Of a stretch of 64,000 bases of DNA, positions 33,362 to 42,345 are shown in pieces (positions within the stretch are counted from its first letter, which is position 1; the number at the start of each line of letters is the position of its first letter). The stretch comes from CAZIQY01 sp964541605. Its GTDB lineage: Bacteria > Desulfobacterota > Syntrophia > Syntrophales > UBA2185. The notes beneath the pieces are model-generated. The model ran no database searches. It was not told where the DNA came from and saw nothing but the letters and a program-made list of their open reading frames with translations. The DNA is taken from NCBI GenBank assembly GCA_964541605.1, contig CAZIQY010000002.1, positions 13,825 to 77,824 of the forward strand. Direction: 5' to 3'. The translations under genes were made by a program, and so were the position numbers.

Positions 33362-34696
33362 CTAAATTTTTCTAAGTAACTCCTGCGCGGCAATGTGAAT
33401 GGGGTCCCACGCCGGACTGAAAGGAGGTGAATAGGCAAAGTCCAGATACGCAATTTCATCAAGCCGCACGCCGGCCCAGAGGGCGCAGGAAAGCGTGTTG
33501 ATCCTTTCCACAGCACCTATTGCGCCGACGGCCTGAGCGCCCAGGAGCATTCCCGTCGCCCGGTCAGCGACCAGTTTGATGCCCAGCCTTTTCTCTCCGG
33601 GCATGGATCGGGCGATTGCGTTCCCCCAGATGATCGTGCTCACAGGATGATATCCGCTGTTTTTGGCCTCGGTTTCATCAATGCCGGCTGCAGCCGCCCC
33701 AAGGCTGAAGATTTTAAAGGACTGAGCGCCCACGACTCCGGGAAATATCATGGAACCACCCCCGATATTCAGGCCCGCCACGCGCCCCTGTTTGTTGGCA
33801 ATGTCTCCGAGAGGAATGTGGACCCACTTCCTGCTGACGCGATGGTACACTTCACAGCAATCCCCCACCGCATAAATTTCTTCTCCCGACGTGCGTTGAG
33901 AGAAATCAACCTGAATCGTTCCTGCTTTGCCGATCTGCAGACCGGCATCGACAGCCAGTTTTACATTCGGTCTGACCCCGATGGAAATGAGGATCATGTC
34001 GGCTTCCATGTCACCGTTGCTCGTTTTCAGGCGGAGGCGGTAATCTTTCCCCTCCTCAATGGACGTCATTCCCGTATTTGGGACAAAAGACACCTTCTGA
34101 CGGGTCATCTCCTCCAGAATCATATTTGACAACTCGGGATCCCATCTCATGGCCGGACGGGCAACCAGGTCTATGACCTGCGTATCAATCCCAAGATTTC
34201 TTAACGCCTCGCACATCTCCATTCCGATGAAGCCGGCACCCACGATGATGGCTTTCCGGCACTGTTCCTCTCTGAGATAGGTCTTTATCCGGATCGCATC
34301 GGGAAGGGTTTTAAGAACAAAAACACCCTCAAGTTCCACACCCGTCACCTTCGGTACAAAGGCGCTCGTGCCAGTTCCCAGTACGAGAATGTCATACGGC
34401 ACGGCGGTTCCATCGGACAATCGCACCGTCTTTTTATCCCTGCCGATTTCCTCCACACGAACTTCCAATCGAACATCAACACCCGTCTCCCTGAATTTTT
34501 CCGGCGTTCTTGCAACCAGGCGCTTCTCATCCTTGATTACATCACCGATGTAATAAGGCATGGGTCAGGCGGCAGTAGAAACATATTTCCCCTGCTCTAT
34601 CATGATGACAGACAGTGACGGATCACGCCTTCTTGCTTCAGCGGCCACGGAAGCGCCCCCGGTGCCACCCCCGATAATGACAAGATTCTTGCTCAT
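33362..34696 (-). CDS. CoA-disulfide reductase / NADH oxidase-like flavoprotein, selenocysteine-containing (UGA at 34565-34567)
   Basis: With in-frame TGA read as selenocysteine the gene gives 444 residues, the usual length for this FAD/NAD-linked disulfide oxidoreductase family. The N-terminal FAD motif IIGGGTGGASVAAEARRRD (residues 6-24) lies before the TGA and the rest after it, in one frame. Sec44 stands in YVSTAA-U-PMPYYIGD, exactly where family members have the redox Cys43 (FANCGLPYYIGG). Later motifs: VLGTGTSAFVP, IIVGAGFIGMEMCEAL (NAD site), EEIYAVGDC (FAD). ATG 34696 has GAGGAGG upstream. A SECIS-like hairpin follows the TGA. The likely substrate is CoA disulfide, a persulfide or oxygen. 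Confidence 0.88.
34531..34567 (-). promoter_or_regulatory. UGA selenocysteine codon and SECIS-like hairpin in the flavoprotein gene
   Basis: UGA is at 34567-34565. The following RNA folds as CCUU/AAGG lower stem, an internal loop, and a perfect 7-bp upper stem UUACAUC/GAUGUAA with loop GGU. The loop begins 18 bases after the UGA, the same distance as in fdhA of this window. Confidence 0.82.
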
Positions 34697-34763
34697 GATA
34701 ACCTCCTCATTAAAGATTTTATAGCTATTGAATATAATTCTTCAGTTTCTAAGCCCCATCATA

Positions 34764-35636
34764 TCATCTGCGGATATTTTTGTTTTTCACAGGATACCGG
34801 ACAGAAGTCGCTGATCGTCGGTATGCAAAAATACCCATCCCGGCGCCCATCATCAACAGGCAGAGCAACTGCCCCATGCTCAGCGATGCCCAGATAAAAC
34901 CGAGATGCGTATCCGGCTCCCGCAGAAACTCGATGAAAAAGCGAACCAGCCCGTAACCGATAAGATATAGAGAAAAGAAAAATCCATCAAAGTTCTTCTT
35001 CTTTCTTAGACTCCAGAGGATGATGAAAAGAACGATCCCCTCGAAAAACGCTTCATACAACTGAGACGGATGTCGGAGCTCGTGAGTCGGATCAAGAGGG
35101 AAATACATGCCCCATGCCGCATCGGTAACCCTGCCATAGAGTTCACCGTTGATGAAATTACCGATTCTGCCGAAGGTGTATCCTAAAGGAATGGCGGGAC
35201 AGAAAAGATCGGCAAGATTCCAAAAATTGATTGCATGCTTCCGGCAAAAAGCGACGGCTGCCACAAGTACCCCGACGGCCCCCCCGTGATAAGACATGCC
35301 GCTGATTCCAACAAACCTGAATCCCTGATTAAAATCGAAGGGCAGTAATATTTCCAGTGGATGCCTCATGTAATAGTCAAAATGGTAGAACAGGACATAT
35401 CCAAACCTTGCACCCAAAATGAGACCCACAACGGCCCAGATGAAAAAATCCTGAATGGTTTCCTGTGAATAATTGTAACCTTCATTCTTTATCCTGTAAG
35501 AAACCAGCGCATAGGTCACAAAGAAGGCAACAAGGTACATGAGGCTGTAATAGCGAATTTGAAAAGCGCCGATCTCAAAGAGATTAGGGCTCATGTGCGC
35601 GGGTATATGCTGCCAGATATCGATCCAGTTCCCCAT
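34764..35636 (-). CDS. lgt: phosphatidylglycerol-prolipoprotein diacylglyceryl transferase
   Basis: A 290-residue inner-membrane enzyme that attaches diacylglycerol to the lipobox cysteine of prolipoproteins. About seven hydrophobic helices are seen; family signatures include FQIRYYSLMYLVAF, LILGARFGYVLFY, GMSYHGGAVGVL and GRIGNFINGELYGR. It lies 10 bases after trxB, in the same direction. Its substrate class is represented in this window by the LytR_C lipoprotein. Confidence 0.96.
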   Translation of the reverse strand: MGNWIDIWQHIPAHMSPNLFEIGAFQIRYYSLMYLVAFFVTYALVSYRIKNEGYNYSQETIQDFFIWAVVGLILGARFGYVLFYHFDYYMRHPLEILLPFDFNQGFRFVGISGMSYHGGAVGVLVAAVAFCRKHAINFWNLADLFCPAIPLGYTFGRIGNFINGELYGRVTDAAWGMYFPLDPTHELRHPSQLYEAFFEGIVLFIILWSLRKKKNFDGFFFSLYLIGYGLVRFFIEFLREPDTHLGFIWASLSMGQLLCLLMMGAGMGIFAYRRSATSVRYPVKNKNIRR

Positions 35637-35646
35637 ATCGTAAAAG

Positions 35647-36615
35647 CTAATAAGCTTCTCCCTTCAGGTCCTCAACATAGAGTTGGGCGGAGAATGCAGC
35701 CGTTGCGCCATCGCCGCACGCGGTGACAATCTGGCGAAGCCGTTTGCCAATACAGTCCCCGCAGGCAAACACTCCCTTCGCCGATGTCTGCATATTCCGG
35801 TCGACAATCACATAGCCGCCTTTATCAAGGTCGATGATGCCGCGAAACACGTCCGTCTGGGGCGTTAAACCGATAAAGACAAATATCCCGTCTGCAGCGA
35901 TTTCTTTCGTCGTGCCGGACGACCCGACATCTCTTATCTTTACCTTTTCCACCGCGGCGCCTCCCGAAATCTCTTCAACAACGGCGTTCCATATAAATTC
36001 TATCTTGTGATTTGCCAGCGCCCTCTTCTGCAGGATCTTTGTCGCCCTGAGACGGTCACGCCGGTGAACGATACTCACCTTTCTTGCAAAATTGGTCAGG
36101 AAAATGGCTTCCTGAACGGCAGTGTCTCCGCCTCCAACCACCACCACGTCCTTGTTTCTATAAAAAGGACCGTCACACGTCGCACAGTACGATACGCCCT
36201 TACCGGCGAAAGTGTCTTCTCCCGGAAGACCCAGTTTTCGCCAGTATGCGCCCGTGGCAACAATGACGGCGAGGGATTCAAAAGAACGCTCCCCTGCAGA
36301 AATCTCCCATCCCAGGACATCGCCCCACTGTTTGTTTGCGATTGCAGAAACATCTGCAGACGTCATTTCCAGCCCGAATTGACCTGCCTGCTTTTTAAAC
36401 CTCTCAATCAGGTCAAAACCGTTGATGCCTTCAGGGATGCCGGGATAATTTTCTATCATGTCAGTTACGGTAATTTGACTTACCGTCGAGGCGCCTTCGA
36501 AAAGCAATGTCCGGAACCCCGCCCTCGAGGCATAGAGACCGGCCGTCAGACCTGCAGGCCCACCACCGATGATAACGACGTCATACACGTGATCGGGAAC
36601 ATGTATTGCGACCAT
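35647..36615 (-). CDS. trxB: thioredoxin-disulfide reductase
   Basis: A 322-residue low-molecular-weight thioredoxin reductase. FAD site VVIIGGGPAGLTAGLYASRAG, redox-active CATC in GVSYCATCDGPFY, NADPH site VVVGGGDTAVQEAIFL, and C-terminal FACGDCIGKRLRQIVTACGDGA. ATG 36615 has GGAAAGGAG upstream and directly abuts the stop of the IscU/NifU-like gene. In a cell with a selenocysteine peroxiredoxin it may supply electrons to thioredoxin-dependent peroxide reduction (inference). Confidence 0.95.
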   Translation of the reverse strand: MVAIHVPDHVYDVVIIGGGPAGLTAGLYASRAGFRTLLFEGASTVSQITVTDMIENYPGIPEGINGFDLIERFKKQAGQFGLEMTSADVSAIANKQWGDVLGWEISAGERSFESLAVIVATGAYWRKLGLPGEDTFAGKGVSYCATCDGPFYRNKDVVVVGGGDTAVQEAIFLTNFARKVSIVHRRDRLRATKILQKRALANHKIEFIWNAVVEEISGGAAVEKVKIRDVGSSGTTKEIAADGIFVFIGLTPQTDVFRGIIDLDKGGYVIVDRNMQTSAKGVFACGDCIGKRLRQIVTACGDGATAAFSAQLYVEDLKGEAY

Positions 36616-37185
36616 TTATATTCGCTCCTTTCCTTGTAGAGATGAGCCCCGCATATCTCTCCGATGGAAGCCACCGGATCGTCTGCCGACACATGTAATG
36701 TAATAGAGACGATCCATTTTTGTAAAGGCAAATTCTATAAAAGTCAGATGCCCTATGTTTTTTTGTTGGTAACAATATAGTCTGAGCGCGCGCTGAAAAA
36801 CAAGCGCTGCAAGAAAGGCGCATTCTGCATGATCCTCCGGCATTCCTCCCAGGTACGCAATAATGGATCTCCGGTTTATCTTGAGACAGTCCTGAATCGT
36901 TTTTCCCTTTGCCATTTCCGTTGCGGCATTACAGGCGGCAACAGTAAATATACATCCGCTGGCGACGAATCTCGATTCTTCGATCTTTCCCCCTTTCACA
37001 CGAAGGAACATTTTGATGTTTCCACCACATTCATTCTTTTCTTCGGCATAGCCATCGGAGTCCTCTATAATGCCCCTGTTCCCCGGATTCGTTCCGTAGT
37101 CTACAATTCTATCTGAATAACATTGTCTCGCCTTTTCACGGATGATGGCGATCATCTTTTCCCTGATTTCGTTTTCATCCTCCAT
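36616..37185 (-). CDS. IscU/NifU-N-like iron-sulfur scaffold protein with unusual C-terminal tail
   Basis: From ATG 37185, 189 residues. The IscU-like core is clear: YGTNPGNRG, ECGGNIKMFLRVKGGKIEESRF (first Cys), ASGCIFTVAACNAATEMAKGKTI (second Cys) and LGGMPEDHAECAFLAALVFQRAL (third Cys). These cysteines normally hold the nascent cluster. The frame is open to 37356 upstream, but that extension lacks family similarity. After the core a basic tail of about 55 residues (ending SSLQGKERI) runs up to the trxB start and is not expected; a late frameshift or genuine extension are both possible. Confidence 0.8.
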   Translation of the reverse strand: MEDENEIREKMIAIIREKARQCYSDRIVDYGTNPGNRGIIEDSDGYAEEKNECGGNIKMFLRVKGGKIEESRFVASGCIFTVAACNAATEMAKGKTIQDCLKINRRSIIAYLGGMPEDHAECAFLAALVFQRALRLYCYQQKNIGHLTFIEFAFTKMDRLYYITCVGRRSGGFHRRDMRGSSLQGKERI

Positions 37186-37624
37186 GTTCTTAATCAATCC
37201 TTTCCGGTCTTCTTTCAAAATCTTACACATCATCATGCGAAGCCGCCGCCGTGCGGGATGCCGCATTTCGGTAAGGAAAGCGATACCATTATGAAGTACC
37301 TTTTCTTCCCGGCCGCGATGGGGGATATGCGGGACGCACCTCCGGTCATTCAACATAACGTGAGTTATTTAATTTGTTTTGTGTTATATTACAACCACGA
37401 AATTAGAATCCCGGACGTAGCAAGCGAACACTGACTGACAACCCATTCGGAACCGTTGGCTGCAAAATACACCGACGCTCATTACCTCACGAGATGCTTG
37501 CGGATAACGGTCTGCCACAATATTGCCGGCAGATAAAAGAAATGAAAGAAAGTGGAGAAAATGGTTGACATCGTCCTTTCTAAATGGTAAAAGTTGCGCA
37601 ATATAAGTATGTATATCCACAATT

Positions 37625-37645
37625 ATTGACAATACCATTGCCAAT
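37625..37645. promoter_or_regulatory. operator-like palindrome TTGnCAAT-N3-ATTGnCAA
   Basis: An imperfect inverted repeat with 8-base half-sites, TTGACAAT and ATTGCCAA, three bases apart, flanked by A and T that also pair. Its left arm contains TTGACA, so a repressor bound here could block a -35 element. About 130 bases before the CoA-transferase start. Confidence 0.4.
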
Positions 37646-37658
37646 ATCTCTTGGGCAT

Positions 37659-37672
37659 AACCTGATCAGGTT
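37659..37672. promoter_or_regulatory. perfect 14-bp palindrome AACCTGATCAGGTT
   Basis: A perfect palindrome 13 bases after the previous one and about 100 bases before the CoA-transferase genes. A site for a dimeric regulator of acyl-CoA metabolism (GntR or TetR type) is an inference from position only. Confidence 0.4.
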
Positions 37673-37775
37673 TCAAGTTTTCTCAATTGCTTATGATAAA
37701 ACTTCAGAAGCTAGCTAAAAAGACAAAAATAAGAAATAGTTCTATATTCGTTACTTTGTCCCGGAGGCAGAAGAA

Positions 37776-38840
37776 ATGTTGGGTCCAGTAAGTTCAAAAA
37801 TCAAGTCCATTTCCAAAGTGAAATACGACGACAAGCCTTTTGAACATTGGGGTCTGACCTCCAGCGAAATAAGAAAGATTACGGAAAAGAAAAATCACGG
37901 CCTCTATGACAAGAGAATGACTTTAAAAGAAGCTGTAGCCAAATTTGTCAAAGACGGCATAAACCTCGGAGTCGGCGGTTTTGTGAATACGAGAGTGCCT
38001 GCCGCAATCATTCATGAGATCATCAGAAAAGGCGTTAAGAACCTCACCCTTTCTTTCCAGTCCAACTCTATCTGTCTGGAATGGCTTGCCGGCGCCATGA
38101 TCTGCTATCCGGAAAAGGTATCCATCAAACGCGTAGAGTTAGCCTGGTGGGGTTACGAACTCATTGGAATCGCGCCCCTCTGGAGATACCTGGTACAGAA
38201 CAAAATTGTTGAAACCGACGATTATACCAATTATGGTATGTCCGTACGGTTTAAAGCCGGGGCTATGGGCATCCCCTTCATTCCCGTGAGAGATCACGGT
38301 GGATCGGATATGGAACTGGTCAACAGGGGAAAGATGATCGAATGTCCCTTCACGGGTCAAAATACTTATCTCCTCCCGGCCTGTAACCCCGACGTCGGCA
38401 TCGTGCATACGACTGCCGCTGATATGTACGGGAATGCGAGAATCTTTGGCGCTCTCTGTACATGCCCGGAAATTTCCATGGCATCGGCGTACACCATTAT
38501 GACAACCGACAAAGTCATTCCCACCGATACAATCAGAAAATATCCGAATATGACGGAAATCCCCTATGTGGCGGTGGATGCGGTTGTCGAACAGCCCTTC
38601 GGATGCTATCCCGGCGCATGCTATGGCTACTACTGGTTCGATATGGATCACCTCAGAATGTACAGGGGAATTTGTGATGACTTCAGGAAAACCGGAAACA
38701 AAGACAATCTGAAGAAATATTTCAATGACTATATCTTCAGCTGTGAAACATTTGACGATTTTCTTGAGAAAACAGCTGGTTACAAGAAGCTTCGGCAGTT
38801 GAGGGAACTGGACGGCGGTCAGCCTATCTATACACTGTAA
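37776..38840 (+). CDS. class I CoA-transferase subunit A (glutaconate CoA-transferase-like)
   Basis: A 354-residue alpha subunit. RMTLKEAVAKFVKDGINLGVGGF (the glycine loop), PAAIIHEIIRKGVKNLTL, MGIPFIPVRDHGGSDM and CNPDVGIVHTTAADMYGNARIFG are typical of GctA. It has a 45-residue N-terminal extension (KSISKVKYDDKPFEHWGL...) missing from the second CoA-transferase alpha subunit in this window (54329-55366). The beta subunit follows 32 bases later. Together they would transfer CoA between acyl donors and carboxylates; glutaconate, propionate or a branched or aromatic acid are all possible. Confidence 0.88.
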   Translation: MLGPVSSKIKSISKVKYDDKPFEHWGLTSSEIRKITEKKNHGLYDKRMTLKEAVAKFVKDGINLGVGGFVNTRVPAAIIHEIIRKGVKNLTLSFQSNSICLEWLAGAMICYPEKVSIKRVELAWWGYELIGIAPLWRYLVQNKIVETDDYTNYGMSVRFKAGAMGIPFIPVRDHGGSDMELVNRGKMIECPFTGQNTYLLPACNPDVGIVHTTAADMYGNARIFGALCTCPEISMASAYTIMTTDKVIPTDTIRKYPNMTEIPYVAVDAVVEQPFGCYPGACYGYYWFDMDHLRMYRGICDDFRKTGNKDNLKKYFNDYIFSCETFDDFLEKTAGYKKLRQLRELDGGQPIYTL

Positions 38841-38872
38841 TGAGACTGCGAGATATTAACAGGGGGTAAATA

Positions 38873-39658
38873 ATGCCGGAATACAGTGCATTTGAAATGA
38901 TCGCTTTTACAGGATCAAGACAATTGGAAGATAGCAAGATCGTCTTCGTGGGGACGGGTCTCCCCATCATCGCAGCCATGCATGCCCAGCTTACCCATGC
39001 CCCCAATCTCTATATGATTTATGAAGCGGGATCGCTCGCGCCCATTCTTGAGATCGGAATGCCCCTGTCCGTGGGAGACACCCGTGCGGGCCGCAAGGCA
39101 TGCTATCTGAAAGGACTCTGCGCCGTTTTTGAATTGACCCAGAGAGGATTCGCGGACTATGCCTTCATCGGCGGCGCTCAGATTGATATGTACGGCAATA
39201 TCAGTTCCACGATCGAAGGAGATTACTACAACAAGCCCGATATCCGGTTCCCCGGGAGCGGTGGCGCCGGAGCGATGGCGGCCAACTGCGGAAAGATCAT
39301 CGCGATTATGGCCCTGGAGAAAAGAAGATTCTGTAAACATGTGGACTTCATTACCAGCATCGGCTACGGAGACGGTTCCCCTGATTACAGAGAAAAGGCG
39401 GGAGTCATGGGTTCCGGTCCCTACAGGGTTATCACTCAGCAGGCCCTGTTCGGATTTGACGAAACAACGAGGAGAATGAAACTTCTGGAAGTCAAACCGG
39501 GGTTCACGCCGCAGCAGATCCAGGACATGATTGAATTTGAATTGATTATCCCTCCCGACGTGAAGGAAATGGCAGAACCGACAGATGAAGACTTGCATTT
39601 GTTGAGAGATGTGATAGACTCAGAGGGCTACTTCCTGAGGAGGGTTGTTAAGAGATAA
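38873..39658 (+). CDS. class I CoA-transferase subunit B (glutaconate CoA-transferase-like)
   Basis: A 261-residue beta subunit. FVGTGLPIIAAMHAQLTHAPN leads to the predicted catalytic Glu51 in YEAGS, which forms the glutamyl-CoA thioester in this family. Further features: FIGGAQIDMYGNIS and PGSGGAGAMAANC. AGGGGGT-like ribosome site before ATG 38873. It pairs with the alpha gene directly upstream, and the two are followed by an MFS transporter gene. Confidence 0.88.
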   Translation: MPEYSAFEMIAFTGSRQLEDSKIVFVGTGLPIIAAMHAQLTHAPNLYMIYEAGSLAPILEIGMPLSVGDTRAGRKACYLKGLCAVFELTQRGFADYAFIGGAQIDMYGNISSTIEGDYYNKPDIRFPGSGGAGAMAANCGKIIAIMALEKRRFCKHVDFITSIGYGDGSPDYREKAGVMGSGPYRVITQQALFGFDETTRRMKLLEVKPGFTPQQIQDMIEFELIIPPDVKEMAEPTDEDLHLLRDVIDSEGYFLRRVVKR

Positions 39659-39869
39659 CCATTTTTTTCAATAAATTTAAAGAAAGGAGGTTTTGAAGAT
39701 TTCGATCAGTCAGGTATTTTTATGGTGAAAGGTAAAAATGGTCATTTCGATGTAACGGGGTTGTCAAAAAATATCGACCGCTCCCCGCAATGACGCTTAA
39801 CTGGAAACCATAATTATTTTGAGCGTTTTTTTACATTCATTTTTCATTATTGAAAGGAGGGTTTAAATA

Positions 39870-41105
39870 ATGGCAGAAGAAAAAACATTTCCAAGATGGG
39901 TTCCCTTACTGTGCGGTTTGATAGGCAGCACCACGTGCGGTATGCTTTTGTACGCATGGAGCGTGTTCATCAAGCCCTTGAACGCGGAATTCGGGTGGTC
40001 CCGTGCGGAAATCGCCATGGCGTTCGCCATCTGCTGTCTCGTATTCGGGTTGATGACGTTTCCCGCGGGCCGCTTGAGCGACAAGTACGGTCCCCGGAAT
40101 GTTGTTATGGTTGGCGGTATAATTCTTGGCATCGGTTTTGTCCTTTCCGGTTTTATTCAGTCAAAAATACAGCTTTATATTACATATGGTTTGATTGCCG
40201 GCTTTGGAGGGGGATGTATTTATCTGCCTCCCATTGCGAATGCCCCCAAGTGGTGGCCTGACCGCCGCGCCCTGGCGACGGGTTTTGCCGTGGTCGGATT
40301 GGGTTTGGGATCGTTTCTCATGGGGCCTCTGGCCACGTGGATCATTACGAACCCTGAGATGGGCTGGCGCTATGTGTTCTGGTACTGCGGGGTCGCCATG
40401 GGAATCATGGCGCTTGTAGCCGGGTTTTTTCTGAAGCCCCCCCCCGCGGGCTGGAAGCCGGCTGGCTGGGCGCCTCCTGCGCCTGCCGCGGGTGCCGGCG
40501 CTCCGAAGGCGACCCGTGACTTTACACACGAGGAAACCACGAAAAGTCCCAAGTTCTGGCTCCTGTACCTGGCCTATTTCTGCGGTTCCTTCGCGGGCTT
40601 GATGGTCATCGGCCACCTGGCCGGTTTCGGAAGGGATCAGGGCCTGACGGCCATGGCGGCCGCCGGCGCGGTGAGTTCTCTGGCATTTACCAATGCGGCA
40701 ACAAGGATCCTTTCCGGCTGGTTTGTGGACATGATCGGCATTCGCGTCTATTTTGCCGTTACGTTTGCCCTGCAGACAGCGGCGATGATCTTTATTTTCC
40801 AGCTCGGCGGCAGCGTTTACGGATTGGCGGCGATTGCCATGCTCATCGGCTGGAACTACGGCGCCATGTTTACCCTGTTCCCGGCCACGTGTGGGCAGTT
40901 CTATGGTATGACGGCCCAGGGGAGCAACTACGGACTCCTGTTTACGGCGTGGGGTCTGGCCGGGTTTGCCGGTCCCTGGGTGGGCGGCTATCTGAAGGAT
41001 ACGACGGGTACGTATTATGCGCCGTTCCTGATCGCGGCGGCCCTCTGCGCCCTTGGAACGGTAATTCTTTTCACGACGAAACCGCCGGAGAAGAAATCTG
41101 TCTGA
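39870..41105 (+). CDS. MFS transporter, oxalate/formate antiporter (OFA)-like
   Basis: A 411-residue membrane protein with about twelve hydrophobic helices and the MFS motif RLSDKYGPRNV between helices 2 and 3. Family features: TTCGMLLYAWSVFIKPLNAEFGWSRAEIAMAF at the N-terminus, GFGGGCIYLPPIANAPKWWPDRRALATG, and a Pro/Ala-rich central loop (PPPAGWKPAGWAPPAPAAGA). The second half has NYGAMFTLFPATCGQFYG. OFA members move small carboxylates. Position after a CoA-transferase pair suggests import of a carboxylate to be activated. It starts with AAAGGAGGG and ends before a strong terminator. Confidence 0.88.
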   Translation: MAEEKTFPRWVPLLCGLIGSTTCGMLLYAWSVFIKPLNAEFGWSRAEIAMAFAICCLVFGLMTFPAGRLSDKYGPRNVVMVGGIILGIGFVLSGFIQSKIQLYITYGLIAGFGGGCIYLPPIANAPKWWPDRRALATGFAVVGLGLGSFLMGPLATWIITNPEMGWRYVFWYCGVAMGIMALVAGFFLKPPPAGWKPAGWAPPAPAAGAGAPKATRDFTHEETTKSPKFWLLYLAYFCGSFAGLMVIGHLAGFGRDQGLTAMAAAGAVSSLAFTNAATRILSGWFVDMIGIRVYFAVTFALQTAAMIFIFQLGGSVYGLAAIAMLIGWNYGAMFTLFPATCGQFYGMTAQGSNYGLLFTAWGLAGFAGPWVGGYLKDTTGTYYAPFLIAAALCALGTVILFTTKPPEKKSV

Positions 41106-41144
41106 TAGCTACGGGGTAACACATTTGGAAACCTTTTAACCATG

Positions 41145-41178
41145 GCGCCCCGGGAATTTCCCGGGGCGCTTTTATTTT
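41145..41178 (+). terminator. intrinsic terminator after the MFS gene
   Basis: A GC-rich perfect stem (GCGCCCCGGGAA with TTTCCCGGGGCGC, sharing the AT centre) followed by TTTTATTTT. A classical rho-independent terminator about 40 bases after the MFS stop. Confidence 0.9.
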
Positions 41179-41230
41179 ACTATCGGGCGAAAAGTGTCCA
41201 TCTGAATAAAACGGCCGGGGGAAACAGGCA

Positions 41231-41992
41231 TTGGATTTAGGCGTACTGGGTCAAATACATTTTACCTGGGATTTTCTCATCGGTTTTCTCAGCATCATTG
41301 TCATCGATCTCATTCTGGCGGGGGACAATGCCGTCGTTATTGCCCTCGCTGTCCGGACCCTCCCGCAAAGCCAGCGCATGAAGGGCATCATCCTCGGAGC
41401 GGGAGCGGCGGTTTTTCTTCGCGTTCTCCTCACCTTTTTTGCCGCCCAGCTTCTACAAATTCAGTATGTTAAATGTATCGGCGGCATGCTGATACTCTGG
41501 ATTGCCGTCAAACTTTTTGTCGAAGGAGCACCGGAAGAAAAAATCAGACAGGAGGAAAAAACCTTCTGGCGGGCCATATGGATTATCGTTATTGCCGACA
41601 TCACCATGTCGACAGACAATGTCCTGGCGGTGGCCGCCGCATCCAAAGGCAATTTGTTTCTTTTGATATTCGGCCTTGGCCTGAGCATTCCTTTTGTTGT
41701 TTTCACGAGTACGCTTCTGTCCAGGTTAATGGACAAATATCCTGTTATTATCTACATCGGCGCCGCAATCCTTGGCCGGGTGGGAGGAGAGATGATCATG
41801 ACCGATCCCTTTATCGTTCAGACATTTCACCCGTCAACAGCCTTACAGTACGGTGTTGAAGCGTTCTTCACCATCGGGGTCATTGTTGCCGGAAAAATCT
41901 GGATCAGGATGAAAACAGTTAATCAGGAAAAAACCGTACAAGCGACATCGGCATGCGACACCACAAGGATCGAAAAGAACAGCGATTGTTAA
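41231..41992 (+). CDS. TerC/YjbE family integral membrane protein
   Basis: A 253-residue membrane protein starting at TTG 41231, chosen because no better start lies upstream and the family begins shortly before LIGFLSIIVIDLILAGDNAVVIALA. That segment with its conserved acidic residues (DLILAGDNA) and its second copy, ADITMSTDNVLAVAAA, are the TerC hallmarks; seven helices are apparent. Members are linked to metal ion (for example manganese) efflux. The gene stands alone after the terminator. The metal is not known. Confidence 0.88.
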   Translation: MDLGVLGQIHFTWDFLIGFLSIIVIDLILAGDNAVVIALAVRTLPQSQRMKGIILGAGAAVFLRVLLTFFAAQLLQIQYVKCIGGMLILWIAVKLFVEGAPEEKIRQEEKTFWRAIWIIVIADITMSTDNVLAVAAASKGNLFLLIFGLGLSIPFVVFTSTLLSRLMDKYPVIIYIGAAILGRVGGEMIMTDPFIVQTFHPSTALQYGVEAFFTIGVIVAGKIWIRMKTVNQEKTVQATSACDTTRIEKNSDC

Positions 41993-42198
41993 ATCCGGTC
42001 CGCAAATGTTTTCGTGAACGATAGATGCCTCTATTATTTTAATATTTCCCTTTTTATTTTAAGCTATTTACTTTTATTCCTTGACTAATTCACCATATCA
42101 TATACCATGTATTTAAGGCACTTTCACAACCATTAGCGTAATCAAAACAATTCCCTTCAGCCAAACACCATTAAGCAGGATGATCAGACGGAGGCATC

Positions 42199-42345
42199 AT
42201 GGATCTGACTACTTTTGGCGTGACAATCACCATCGTTGGTATGGGGGGCACCCTTGCCAGTCTCTGGTTTCTGACCATCGTTATCACCGTCCTTAAATGC
42301 TTCTTCCCCTATCGCGAATCGGAAGACAGGGAGGAGAGAAGATGA
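42199..42345 (+). CDS. OadG-like small membrane subunit (sodium pump decarboxylase gamma-like)
   Basis: A 48-residue ORF with GGAGG before ATG 42199. One hydrophobic helix carries the OadG pattern (FGVTITIVGMGGTLASLWFLTIVITVL) followed by a charged tail. In complete systems OadG anchors the biotin carboxyl-carrier and carboxyltransferase subunits of sodium-pumping decarboxylases such as methylmalonyl-CoA or oxaloacetate decarboxylase. Here neither subunit is next to it. It overlaps the following ORF as ATGA. Confidence 0.6.
   Translation: MDLTTFGVTITIVGMGGTLASLWFLTIVITVLKCFFPYRESEDREERR

Larger units (their letters stand above)
37186..37775. other. intergenic region between divergent IscU-like and CoA-transferase genes
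   Basis: 590 bases without a convincing gene; the small open frames lack ribosome sites or recognisable content. It contains two palindromes listed separately (37625-37645 and 37659-37672), TTGACA at 37626, and the GGAGG ribosome site of the CoA-transferase gene. Confidence 0.5.

Noticed and set aside
37626..37631. TTGACA as the -35 box of a CoA-transferase promoter
   Set aside because: No acceptable -10 box occurs 16-18 bases downstream, so it was kept only as part of the palindrome.
37384..37644. 86-codon minus-strand ORF upstream of the first CoA-transferase
   Set aside because: No ribosome site or similarity, and it overlaps the operator-like palindrome.
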